The position numbers and the translations under genes are program-made. Positions 1 through 8,951 of a DNA stretch of 37,228 nt are shown piece by piece. Where the stretch lies: positions 1-37,228 of the forward strand of contig JAQGHV010000167.1 of NCBI GenBank assembly GCA_028288785.1, in the 5' to 3' direction. The notes beneath the pieces were generated by a model, which saw only the letters and a list, made by a program, of their open reading frames with translations, ran no database searches and was not told the DNA's origin. The stretch is from Rhodospirillales bacterium (GTDB lineage: Bacteria; Pseudomonadota; Alphaproteobacteria; Acetobacterales; Acetobacteraceae). Position 1 is the first letter of the stretch. Each line of letters opens with the position of its first letter.

Positions 1-101
1 TGAGGCGCGCCTTGCGGGAAGCCGCGCACAAATTCATGATCTTCCCTTCAAGACATTCGATCACCGGCGCCACCGCCTGTCGCAAGGATACTCGCCTTCC
101 C

Positions 102-1280
102 ATGCAGCCCCAGAACGCGCTCCTCTCCGCCACCGGCACGACCATCTTCACGGTGATGAGCGCGCTCGCCACCGAGCACGGCGCCATCAACCTCGGCCAG
201 GGTTTTCCCGACTATGACGGGGCGCCCGATGTAATCGACGCGGCCGCGGCCGCCCTCAAGGATGGCCGCAACCAGTACCCACCGATGGCCGGCGTGCCGG
301 AACTGCGTCAGGCGGTGGCCGCGCATAACCGCCGCTTCTACAGGCTGGAGGTGGACCCGATGGCGGAAGTCATCGTCACCTCGGGCGCTACGGAGGCCAT
401 CACCGCCTGCCTGATGGCGGTGCTGAACCCCGGCGACGAGTGCGTGCTGATCGAGCCGCTCTATGACACCTACCTGCCGGTGGTGAAGCTGCTCGGCGCC
501 ATCCCGCGCCTGGTGCGCCTCACGCCACCCGAGTGGGCGCTCCCGCGCGCCGAACTGGCCGCCGCCTTCGGGCCGCGCACGAAGGCCGTCCTGCTCAACT
601 CGCCGATGAACCCCACGGGGAAGGTGTTTGACGCCGACGAGCTGGATTTCATCGCCGGCCTTGTACGGGTGCACGATGCCTACGCGATCTGCGACGAGGT
701 CTATGAGCACCTCATCTTCGACGGCACGCGCCACATCCCGCTGATGACGCTGCCGGGCATGCGGGAGCGGTGCATGCGCGTGGGCTCGGCGGGGAAGACG
801 TTTTCGCTAACGGGGTGGAAGATCGGCTACATCACTTGCGACCGCGGGCTTGCCGCCAATGTGGCCAAGGCGCACCAGAACCTCACCTTCACGACGCCGC
901 CCAACCTGCAGCGCGGGGTGGCGGTGGGGCTCGCCAAGGATGACGCCTACTTCCAAGGGCTCTCGACGCACCTGCAGGCGAAGCGGGACCTGTTGGCTTC
1001 CGGGCTGGCTGCGCTGGGTTTTGGGGTGCTGGAGACGAAGGGCAGCTATTTCATTACCGCCGATTTCCGGCCGCTGGGCTTCACCGGCGATGACGTGGCG
1101 TTCTGCCGCGCGCTGACGGTCGAGGCGAAGGTGACCCCGATCCCCGTCACCGCTTTCTACGCCAGCGCCAACCCGCCGGACCATTACGCGCGCTTCGCAT
1201 TCTGCAAGAACGAGGCTCTGCTCACCGAGGCGCTCGGCCGCATCGGAAACTGGATCGCGGCCAGTCGCGCGGTCGCCTGA
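102..1280 (+). CDS. pyridoxal-phosphate aminotransferase, class I/II
   Basis: ORF with INLGQGFPDYDGAPDVIDAAAAALKDGRNQYPP...VTSGATEAI...NSPMNPTGKVF...SAGKTFSLTGWKIGY motifs of fold-type I aminotransferases; ATG at 102 preferred over the ORF-track start at 12. Confidence 0.9.
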   Translation: MQPQNALLSATGTTIFTVMSALATEHGAINLGQGFPDYDGAPDVIDAAAAALKDGRNQYPPMAGVPELRQAVAAHNRRFYRLEVDPMAEVIVTSGATEAITACLMAVLNPGDECVLIEPLYDTYLPVVKLLGAIPRLVRLTPPEWALPRAELAAAFGPRTKAVLLNSPMNPTGKVFDADELDFIAGLVRVHDAYAICDEVYEHLIFDGTRHIPLMTLPGMRERCMRVGSAGKTFSLTGWKIGYITCDRGLAANVAKAHQNLTFTTPPNLQRGVAVGLAKDDAYFQGLSTHLQAKRDLLASGLAALGFGVLETKGSYFITADFRPLGFTGDDVAFCRALTVEAKVTPIPVTAFYASANPPDHYARFAFCKNEALLTEALGRIGNWIAASRAVA

Positions 1281-1355
1281 CGGCGAGCGGGATCATCATC
1301 GGTCGCGCTGTCGCTTGACGTAGGGGGCAGGCCCGCCCTATTTCCCCCGCTGCGT

Positions 1356-1432
1356 GGCGGCCATAGCTCAGTTGGCAGAGCGTCGGCTTGTGGTGCCGGA
1401 TGTCACGGGTTCGAGCCCCGTTGGTCGCCCCA
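1356..1432 (+). tRNA. tRNA-His (anticodon GTG), with encoded G-1 and CCA
   Basis: Cloverleaf built by eye: G-1, GCGGCCA/TGGTCGC acceptor, GCTC/GAGC D stem, TCGGC-TTGTGGT-GCCGG anticodon arm, ACGGG/CCCGT T stem, C73 and CCA. Confidence 0.95.
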
Positions 1433-1764
1433 GATATTTGATTGGTGAGTGCGGCGTCGCTGCTCTGTTGCTGGACCGGCGACAAGCGGCGATTGCACCG
1501 CCGCTGCCTCCCGCACAATTAACCGCCATTCCGATCGTCGGTTCGGCTGCTCGCAGGCAGCCAGCCGGGTTCAACCGTGCGGCCAGAACGTGGCTGCCAG
1601 TCACATTGGCAGCCTACGCACCTCCTCCTCCGTCGACCCAGGCGGTCGAGGGCAAGGCAAGTTGGTTAGGCCCGCGACATCTTGCGCGGCCACGTTGCGC
1701 TCTGAACGCATTCACCCTCGTAAGCCGCATGGTGGGTTCGGCCCGATGCTGCAAATCTACGCTC

Positions 1765-2688
1765 TCAAGGCTCGGTCTTCATAATCCAGTTCGCGCGGGC
1801 GAATCCAAAGTGCCACATCGTGGAAACCAGCAAGTCCGATTGCTGCGTGGCGAGGAACATCAGGCCCGCCGCGGCGCTCTTCAGCCAGGAAATCCCGGCA
1901 CCTGCCCTCGACGAACCATGGCCGATGACGAGACCCAATTGGCGTTGTGTCACGCCTTCCCAGAATGCCCGGTGCCTTAGCCATTCGTGCGTGCACCGTG
2001 CCTCCGGGATATGGTGGTTCACCTCCACGGAAGGATCAAAACGAAGGAGAAATCCGTATTGTACGGCGCGCGCAAACAGCAACATCTCCTCACCACCGAC
2101 GAGGTTCTTTCCGGTTCGTCCCAAGTTCGGATCGAACCCGTTCACAGCCAGCGCCAAGCTCGAACGAATGCAAAAGAATGCTCCAACACCCGGCACCTTC
2201 GTGCCGGTCAACGGTTCAGTTTGTTCAACGAGCGAGAGCAGGTTGCGCCACTTCCGTGAGTGGATGACCGTCTTTTCCCAAACCGGCACGACGCGTCCGG
2301 TCACGACGCCGACATCGGCGGCGGTACCCGTGAGGGATACGCGCAGCGCCTCGGCCCAGTTTGGCGGAACGGTCGTGTCGTCATCAAGGAAGACGACCCA
2401 ATCCGAGTCCCTGGCCGCCTGTATTCCGGCGTTGCGCGCGTTCGAGAGTCCCAGTACCGGAACGTGTACGAATTGAGCGGCCGGGTCGCAGATCGCACCC
2501 GCTGCGGCCACGCGCTGAAACTCTGCTTCGTCCTTCTCATTCACGCAAACGACCACGGAAAGGCTGCTTCTCCCCGCACTGCGCGCAATGGATAAAAGGC
2601 ACGGACCAAGATCCGCAACCCGCTTGTGGGAGCAGATAACAGCAGAAATTTTGATGCTCTGAGACTGTGGTCTGCTCACATCGACCAA
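1765..2688 (-). CDS. glycosyltransferase family 2
   Basis: ISAVICSHKRVADLGPCLLSI...LGLSNARNAGIQAARDSDWVVFLDDDTTVPPNWAEAL is the GT-A/GT2 signature. Confidence 0.85.
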   Translation of the reverse strand: MVDVSRPQSQSIKISAVICSHKRVADLGPCLLSIARSAGRSSLSVVVCVNEKDEAEFQRVAAAGAICDPAAQFVHVPVLGLSNARNAGIQAARDSDWVVFLDDDTTVPPNWAEALRVSLTGTAADVGVVTGRVVPVWEKTVIHSRKWRNLLSLVEQTEPLTGTKVPGVGAFFCIRSSLALAVNGFDPNLGRTGKNLVGGEEMLLFARAVQYGFLLRFDPSVEVNHHIPEARCTHEWLRHRAFWEGVTQRQLGLVIGHGSSRAGAGISWLKSAAAGLMFLATQQSDLLVSTMWHFGFARANWIMKTEP

Positions 2689-3214
2689 ACCTTTCGTGTC
2701 CTTCGGGCTGAAGGCGCCCCGCAGAAATCGAGATATGGACAGGAAGTTTATACCGACGAGCCTTGAGGCGACTACACGATATTGAAATTACAGAATTTCG
2801 ATCCGAGGCTCGAACGTCTGCGGCGTATGCTGCTCGGGTTTTACCAGCTGCCCGCCACGCAATGAGCCCATGAAGTCATCATCCTGATCCGGCGCGCCGG
2901 CGAGGATTGTGACGTCATGGTTCGTGGTCGGAGGTTCTCCGGTAATGATGGGTCACCGCGGACTGCTCGTACCTTGCCGCGCGAGCCGCTTCCCATCTTG
3001 GCTGTCCCTACTGTCGCGCCGGCACAGGTCGGCGCCGCCGGGATGCATGCCTATCCGCCCCGCCTGCTCCATGGAACGCAGCACTTGATGCCAGGCTCGT
3101 CCCGCGATACCGAAGGTGGAGTGTTGGGGTTACTCGGGCCCGCATCGCTGATGAGACGAGGTCTCACCCATAGATCTGAAGCCCAATGCGGCCAGCGTTC
3201 GGAGGATTGAAACG

Positions 3215-4144
3215 ATGCGGGTATCCTTCGTCTACGTCGCCGATCACAGGATACTCCTCATGGCCCAGTACGCGGTCATGTCAGCCGCATTGTCCCAGCC
3301 AGCAGGACGAGATTATCACCTCTTTTGCCATCATTTCACGCCCGGAAGCGAAGTTGAGCCCTTCGCTGCCGCCGTCAGCGCGGCGGGCGGGCGCTTGCAC
3401 CTCCACACGATCGAGGATGACACCTTTTCGCATATCCGCACCTTCGGGCACATCAGCAGTGCCTGTTTCCTGCGCATCGCCGCGGTAAGCGAAGTGGTCG
3501 CATCGGCCGATCGTGTCATCTACATGGATACCGACACGCTGGTCTTTGAAGATCTGGCCATTGAGCAGCTCGACCTGCAGGGGCGATCGATCGCGGCAGT
3601 GCTCGACATGGACCTGAGCGATGCGGGGCCATTTCCCGATTTCGTCCGCCAAGGTGCACTCGATCCATCCATTCGGTCGCGCTACTTCAACTCGGGAATG
3701 ATGGTGATCGACCCGAAACGCTGGCAACGGGAGGCATTTCTCCATCGCTTCGCCGAGGCTCTGGTGGATCAGGAAAGTGGCTGCCGGTACAAGCCAAATT
3801 GCCCGCCGAACGACCAGTGTGCGTGCAACACCCTCTTTGCCGATGATTGGACGCCGCTGCCTTTCACCTACAATTTTCAGGCAAGTGGAAAATTCACGGA
3901 AGGCTGGCAAACAGCCAAGGTTCGCCACTACTGCGGCGGGGCGAAGTTCCTGCCGGTGACCCTGCGTCGCAACGATCGTCGCGACCTGGCTCTGATCGGC
4001 GAAATCAGCCGAAGGCTGGGCCAGCGTGGACCAAGGCTGCCGGCGCTTTACGAACTCGCATTCCGGATGAATGTGCTTCGGAACCGCAGCTACGCGGAGC
4101 AGATGCGGCGCTTCATCCAGTTTGCGGAGCCGCTCCAAGCTTGA
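3215..4144 (+). CDS. glycosyltransferase family 8-like (LPS-type)
   Basis: VIYMDTDTLVFEDL (DxD motif) and RYFNSGMMVIDPKRW, PPNDQCACNTLFADDWTPLPFTYNF typical of GT8. Confidence 0.85.
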   Translation: MRVSFVYVADHRILLMAQYAVMSAALSQPAGRDYHLFCHHFTPGSEVEPFAAAVSAAGGRLHLHTIEDDTFSHIRTFGHISSACFLRIAAVSEVVASADRVIYMDTDTLVFEDLAIEQLDLQGRSIAAVLDMDLSDAGPFPDFVRQGALDPSIRSRYFNSGMMVIDPKRWQREAFLHRFAEALVDQESGCRYKPNCPPNDQCACNTLFADDWTPLPFTYNFQASGKFTEGWQTAKVRHYCGGAKFLPVTLRRNDRRDLALIGEISRRLGQRGPRLPALYELAFRMNVLRNRSYAEQMRRFIQFAEPLQA

Positions 4145-4206
4145 ACGACCAGCCTTGACGCCGGGCACGTCCCGTTGCGCAGTGCCGCCAAAGCGGAGGC
4201 ACGAAC

Positions 4207-4980
4207 ATGAACGACCAACTCACCGGGCGCACGGCGCTCATTACCGGCGGCTCCAAGGGGCTCGGCCTCGCGATGGCGACGGCGTTCGCGAAGGCTGGCG
4301 CCGCGGTCGCCATCGTGGCACGTGGCACCGAGGCCTTGTCGACCGCCGAAGCGACCATCAAGGCGGCCACGCCGGGTGCGCGGGTCATCACGATCGCCGC
4401 CGATGTCGGCAGCGTCGAGGGCTGCGCGCACGCGGCCGAGATGGCGGGCGCGGTCGACATCCTCATCAACAATGCCGGGACATCGCAGCGTGGGCCCTTC
4501 CTGGAGCAGACTGATGCCTTCTGGCAGTCCGACCTGGACCTGAAGCTGTTTGCCGCGATCCGGCTCTGCCGCGCCGTGTTGCCGGGCATGCGGGAGCGCC
4601 GTTGGGGCCGCATCATCAACGTGCTGAACATCGGCGCGAAGGCCCCGGCCGCGACCAGCGCGCCGACCTCGGTCAGCCGCGCCGCCGGCATGGCGCTGAC
4701 GAAGGCTCTGGCCAATGAATTCGCGCCCGACAACGTGCTGGTCAACGCCCTGCTCGTCGGCATCATCGAGAGCGACCAGTGGGTGCGCCGCCATGCGAAT
4801 GAGAAGCGCAACATCACCTGGGACGAATGGAAAGCCGAGCAGGGAAAGGCCGTGCCGCTGGGGCGACTCGGCCGCGCCGAGGAGTTCGCGGCGACCGCGC
4901 TGTTCCTGTGCTCGGAAGGCGGCGGCTACATCACCGGCACGGCGCTGAATGTGGATGGCGGAAAAAGCCCGGTCGTCTGA
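4207..4980 (+). CDS. short-chain dehydrogenase/reductase (SDR)
   Basis: TALITGGSKGLGLAMATAFAKAGA (Rossmann GxxxGxG), NNAGTS and C-terminal ITGTALNVDGGKSP. Confidence 0.9.
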   Translation: MNDQLTGRTALITGGSKGLGLAMATAFAKAGAAVAIVARGTEALSTAEATIKAATPGARVITIAADVGSVEGCAHAAEMAGAVDILINNAGTSQRGPFLEQTDAFWQSDLDLKLFAAIRLCRAVLPGMRERRWGRIINVLNIGAKAPAATSAPTSVSRAAGMALTKALANEFAPDNVLVNALLVGIIESDQWVRRHANEKRNITWDEWKAEQGKAVPLGRLGRAEEFAATALFLCSEGGGYITGTALNVDGGKSPVV

Positions 4981-5037
4981 GCGGCCTTTCGGGCATCGGG
5001 CTTGCATATCGCCTGGCCGTTCAGAGACCAAGCGATG

Positions 5038-5479
5038 TCGTGTGAGCAGAACCTGTCTTGGAAGGACATCGGCGAGGAGATCGGCGGCGTATCGTCGACC
5101 CTTATCGGGGGTGCGCAGCTTGGGCGGTTGAAACCGGTGAAGCACCTCGCCGCAAGGCCGCCAAGCTGTTCGGCCTCAGCGAGGCGGAGGAGCGCATGCT
5201 CAACGAGGCGCCCTATCGCGGCACCACCATGCCGCCGACCGCCCCCCTGATCTACCGCTTCTACGAGATGGTGATGGTCAACGACCCGCCTGGAAGGCCC
5301 TGATCGAGGAGGAGTTCGGCGACGGCATCGTGTCCGCCATCGACTTCTCGTTCGACTTCGAGCGTGAGCCGAACCCGAAGAGCGACTGCGCGAAGATCTC
5401 CATGAGTGGCAAGTTCCTGCCCTACAAGTATTATGGCGCCGAACAGGGTATCCCGGAATACGGGTTCAAGGAGGACTGA
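5038..5479 (+). pseudogene. cynS: cyanate hydratase (cyanase), split across three frames by two apparent 1-nt deletions
   Basis: Frame 1: NLSWKDIGEEIGGVSSTLIGGAQLG; frame 3: RKAAKLFGLSEAEERMLNEAPYRGTTMPPTAPLIYRFYEMVMVNDPP; frame 2: WKALIEEEFGDGIVSAIDFSFDFEREPNPKSDCAKISMSGKFLPYKYYG...GFKED*. Concatenated these match the cyanase family. Confidence 0.8.
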
Positions 5480-5480
5480 C

Positions 5481-6287
5481 GTGGCGTTGAAAGTCGGTAT
5501 TGCGGGTCTCGGCGCCATTGGGCTGCACCTCGCGCGCGCACTCGATCGCGGCGTCGAGGGGCTGGAGCTCGTAGCGGTCGCGGCGCGCGACCACGCCAAG
5601 GCGGCGGACAACCTCGCGGGGTTCGCGAAGCCACCGGCGATCACCTCGCTCGCCGGCCTCGCGGATGTCGCGGATATCGTGGTCGAGGCGGCGCCCGCTT
5701 CGGTGTTCGAGGAGGTCGCCGCCGCCGCCATCGCGCGTGGCCGAATCTTCGTGCCTTCCTCCTGCGGCGCGCTGCTGCCGCGCATGCATCTTGTGGAGCA
5801 GGCCCGTGCGAGCGGGGCGCGCATCATCATCCCGACCGGCGCATTGCTCGGCCTCGACGCGGTGCGTGCTGCGGCCGAGGGCACCGTCTCCTCCGTCACC
5901 ATCGAGACGCGGAAGCCTCCGGGAGGGCTGGTCGGCGCGCCCTACCTCGCGACGCACGGGATCGATGTCCTGGCCGTGACGGAGGCCACGCTGATCTTCA
6001 AGGGCAACGCGTTCGACGCGGCGCAGGGCTTCCCGGCCAACGTGAATGTGGCCGCGGCGCTTGCACTCGCCGGCATTGGGCCCGAGCGCACCATGGTCGA
6101 AATCTGGGCCGACCCCGTGGTCACCCGCAACACCCACACTATCCGCGTCGAAGCCGATGAAGTGCGGCTGATCATGACCATCGAGAACGTCCCCTCGGTT
6201 GAGAACCCGCGTACCGGCCGGATCACGCCGCTGTCCATCCTCGCCTGTCTCCGAGGCCTGGTGAGCACGCTGAAGGTCGGCAGCTGA
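5481..6287 (+). CDS. nadX: aspartate dehydrogenase
   Basis: GTG start; VGIAGLGAIGLHLARAL N-terminal Rossmann motif, PSSCGALL...RIIIPTGALLGLDAVRAA, GNAFDAAQGFPANVNVAAALALAGIGPERTMVEIWADP typical of L-aspartate dehydrogenase. Confidence 0.85.
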   Translation: MALKVGIAGLGAIGLHLARALDRGVEGLELVAVAARDHAKAADNLAGFAKPPAITSLAGLADVADIVVEAAPASVFEEVAAAAIARGRIFVPSSCGALLPRMHLVEQARASGARIIIPTGALLGLDAVRAAAEGTVSSVTIETRKPPGGLVGAPYLATHGIDVLAVTEATLIFKGNAFDAAQGFPANVNVAAALALAGIGPERTMVEIWADPVVTRNTHTIRVEADEVRLIMTIENVPSVENPRTGRITPLSILACLRGLVSTLKVGS

Positions 6288-6345
6288 GGCTTTTGCGCGT
6301 AGCGCCTGCCGTGCTTATGCTGGCAGCGCAATGGAGGATAATTAA

Positions 6346-7575
6346 ATGACCATCTCCCGACGCGGTGCCCTGGCGGCCGGTGCCGGCACGCTGGCCGGCC
6401 TGCCCTTCACCCGCGCCAGTGCGCAGGCGGCCAATACCATCAAGATCGGCGTGCTGAACGACCAGAGCGGCACCTATCGCGACCTCTCCGGCCCCGGCTC
6501 CACCATCTGCGTGCGCCAGGCGATCAGCGAGCTCGGTCAGCTCGGCTTCAATGTCGAGGTCGTGCAGGCGGACCACCAGAATCGCCCGGATGTGGGCTCC
6601 ACCATCGCGCGCACCTGGTTCGACCGCGATGGCGTCGACGCCATCCTCGACGTGCCGACGAGCTCGGTCGCACTCGCCGTCGCCGGTGTCGCGCGCGAGA
6701 AGAACAAGATCATGCTGAACTCCGGCGCCGCGGCCTCCGATCTCACCGGCGCGCAGTGCAGCCCGAACCCGATCCACTGGACCTATGACACCTGGATGCT
6801 CGCGAAGGGCACCGGTGGCGCGATGGTGCGCGCCGGGGGCGACAGCTGGTTCTTCATCACCGCGGACTATGCCTTCGGCCATGCGCTCGAACGCGACACG
6901 TCGAACTTCATCCGCCAGGCCGGCGGGCGCGTGCTTGGCCAGGTCCGCACGCCGTTCCCCGGCACGACGGATTTCTCGAGCTACCTGGTGCAGGCGCAGG
7001 CGAGCCGCGCCAAGGTGATCGGCCTCGCCAATGCTGGCGCGGACACGATCAACAGCATCAAGCAGGCAGCGGAATTCGGCATCACGCGTCGTGGCGTGAA
7101 GCTCGCCGGCCTGCTCGTCTTCATCACCGACGTCCATTCGCTGGGCCTGCCGACGGCGCAGGGCCTGGTCCTGACCGAGACCTTCTACTGGGACCTGAAC
7201 GAGCGGACCCGCGCGCTGACTCAGCGTGTGCGTGGCAACATGCCGAACAACCAGCCGCCCACGATGGTGCAGGCCGGCTGCTACTCGGCGGCGATGCACT
7301 ACCTGAAGACGGTCAAGGACATGGGCGTGGTCGCGGCCAAGGCCGATGGCGCCGCCACCGTGGCGCGGATGAAGGCGATGCCGGCCGAGGATGACGCGTT
7401 CGGCGCCGGCTCCATCCGGCCCGACGGCCGCAAGATCCACCCGGCCTACCTGTTCGAGGTGAAGCCCCCCGAGGAAAGCCGCGCGCCCTGGGACTACTAC
7501 AAGCTGCTGCAGACGGTCGCGACCGACGACGCCTTCCGCCCGGTGGCCGAAGGCGGCTGCACGCTGGTACGCTGA
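6346..7575 (+). CDS. ABC transporter substrate-binding protein, branched-chain amino acid/amide type (Tat-like signal), orphan
   Basis: SRRGALAAGAGTLAGLPFTRASAQA export signal followed by NTIKIGVLNDQSGTYRD; periplasmic binding protein type 1 (livK-like); paralogous to the two SBPs at 21257 and 22519. Confidence 0.9.
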   Translation: MTISRRGALAAGAGTLAGLPFTRASAQAANTIKIGVLNDQSGTYRDLSGPGSTICVRQAISELGQLGFNVEVVQADHQNRPDVGSTIARTWFDRDGVDAILDVPTSSVALAVAGVAREKNKIMLNSGAAASDLTGAQCSPNPIHWTYDTWMLAKGTGGAMVRAGGDSWFFITADYAFGHALERDTSNFIRQAGGRVLGQVRTPFPGTTDFSSYLVQAQASRAKVIGLANAGADTINSIKQAAEFGITRRGVKLAGLLVFITDVHSLGLPTAQGLVLTETFYWDLNERTRALTQRVRGNMPNNQPPTMVQAGCYSAAMHYLKTVKDMGVVAAKADGAATVARMKAMPAEDDAFGAGSIRPDGRKIHPAYLFEVKPPEESRAPWDYYKLLQTVATDDAFRPVAEGGCTLVR

Positions 7576-7623
7576 AGACGGCGTCCGCTAAGCCGGCCCT
7601 TCACCGAGGCACAGAATCCGCTA

Positions 7624-7651
7624 GGCTCTCCCGGCCTATTCCGGGAGAGCC
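7624..7651 (+). promoter_or_regulatory. perfect 11-bp hairpin occluding the likely Shine-Dalgarno of the downstream gene
   Basis: GGCTCTCCCGG-CCTATT-CCGGGAGAGCC; the GGGAGAG purine run sits in the 3' arm and the GTG start is at 7655. Confidence 0.6.
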
Positions 7652-7654
7652 TGC

Positions 7655-8917
7655 GTGCAGCCTGATCTGATCCTTCGCGATATCCGCCTGCCCGATGCGG
7701 TGCCCGGCGCCCCCACCATGGACCTCGCGGTGTTCGCGGGGCGCATCGTGGACATCGCGCCGCGCATCGACGCGACCGCACGCGAGGAGGTTCGTGCCGG
7801 TGGCCGCGTCGTCGCCGGCGGCTTCGTCGAGACGCATATCCACCTCGACAAAGCCTGCATCCTCGGGCGGTGTGAGTGCGAGAAGACGCGCAACCCGCAC
7901 CGCGCGATGGAGCGTGTCTCGGCCGTGAAGGGCACCTTCACCGTCGAGGACGTCACCGCCCGCGCCGCCGCCACCATCGAGAAGTGCATCAGCCACGGAA
8001 CCATGCGCATGCGCACCCACTGCGAGGTCGACCCGTTGGTCGGCCTGCGCGGGTTCGAGGGCGTGCTGGCGCTGCGGGAGCGCTACGCCTGGGCCATCGA
8101 CCTCGAAATCTGCGTGATGCCGCAGGAGGGCCTGCTCAACAATCCCGGCACAGACGAGCTGATGCTGGCGGCGCTTCGTGGCGGCGCCCGCGTGGTGGGT
8201 GCGGCGCCCAACTACGACAGCGACCGCGCCGGGCAGATCCGCCGCGTCTTCGAGATGGCGCGCGAGTTCGACGCCGATATCGACATGCACCTGGATAGCG
8301 GTGCCACGGCATCGGAGCTCGACACGCTGCTGGTCTGCGATCTCGCGGAGAAATACGGCTGGCAGGGGCGCGTTGCCATCGGCCACGTGACCAAGCTCGC
8401 GACCATGCCGATCGCGGCGATGGAGGATGTCGCGCGTCGCATGGCGGCGGCCGGCGTGGCGCTGACGCCGCTGGTCGCGACCGACCTCTACCTCGGCGGC
8501 CGGCACAAGGAATTCGACGTGCCGCGCGCCGTGGTGGACGCGAACCGCTTCGCTGATCTTGGTGTGCTGTGTTCCATCGCGTCGAACAACATCCTGAACC
8601 CCTTCACGCCCTTCGGTGACGGGCAGTTGCTGCGCCAGGCGAACATGCACGCCATCGTCTGCCAGCGCGGAAATGAGCGCGATGTCGCCGCCATCTTCCG
8701 CATGATCACGGCGGATGCCGCGCGCCTGCTGCGCCAGGATGACTACGGCGTGGCGGTGGGCAAGCCGGCCGACCTGATCGTGCTGGACGCGCCCGACGCA
8801 GTGATGGCGCTGCGCACCACTGCCCCCGTCCTGCACGCCTTCAAGCGCGGCGTCCGCACCGTGACGCGCGCGCCGGTGCAGCTTCACCGCCCGAAGGGTT
8901 TCGGCGCATCAGCCTGA
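7655..8917 (+). CDS. amidohydrolase family protein, cytosine deaminase-like
   Basis: GGFVETHIHLDKACILGRC, HGTMRMRTHCEVDP, DMHLDSGATASELDTLLV and SNNILNPFTPFGDGQLLRQANMHA resemble the CodA-type amidohydrolases. Confidence 0.85.
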   Translation: MQPDLILRDIRLPDAVPGAPTMDLAVFAGRIVDIAPRIDATAREEVRAGGRVVAGGFVETHIHLDKACILGRCECEKTRNPHRAMERVSAVKGTFTVEDVTARAAATIEKCISHGTMRMRTHCEVDPLVGLRGFEGVLALRERYAWAIDLEICVMPQEGLLNNPGTDELMLAALRGGARVVGAAPNYDSDRAGQIRRVFEMAREFDADIDMHLDSGATASELDTLLVCDLAEKYGWQGRVAIGHVTKLATMPIAAMEDVARRMAAAGVALTPLVATDLYLGGRHKEFDVPRAVVDANRFADLGVLCSIASNNILNPFTPFGDGQLLRQANMHAIVCQRGNERDVAAIFRMITADAARLLRQDDYGVAVGKPADLIVLDAPDAVMALRTTAPVLHAFKRGVRTVTRAPVQLHRPKGFGASA

Positions 8918-8951
8918 CCCGACGTTCGAGAAGGTTGAGCGGCGCCGCCGC

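Noticed and set aside
1354-1980. 208-aa ORF starting in tRNA-His
   Set aside because: Overlaps the tRNA and the GT2 gene; no protein family character.
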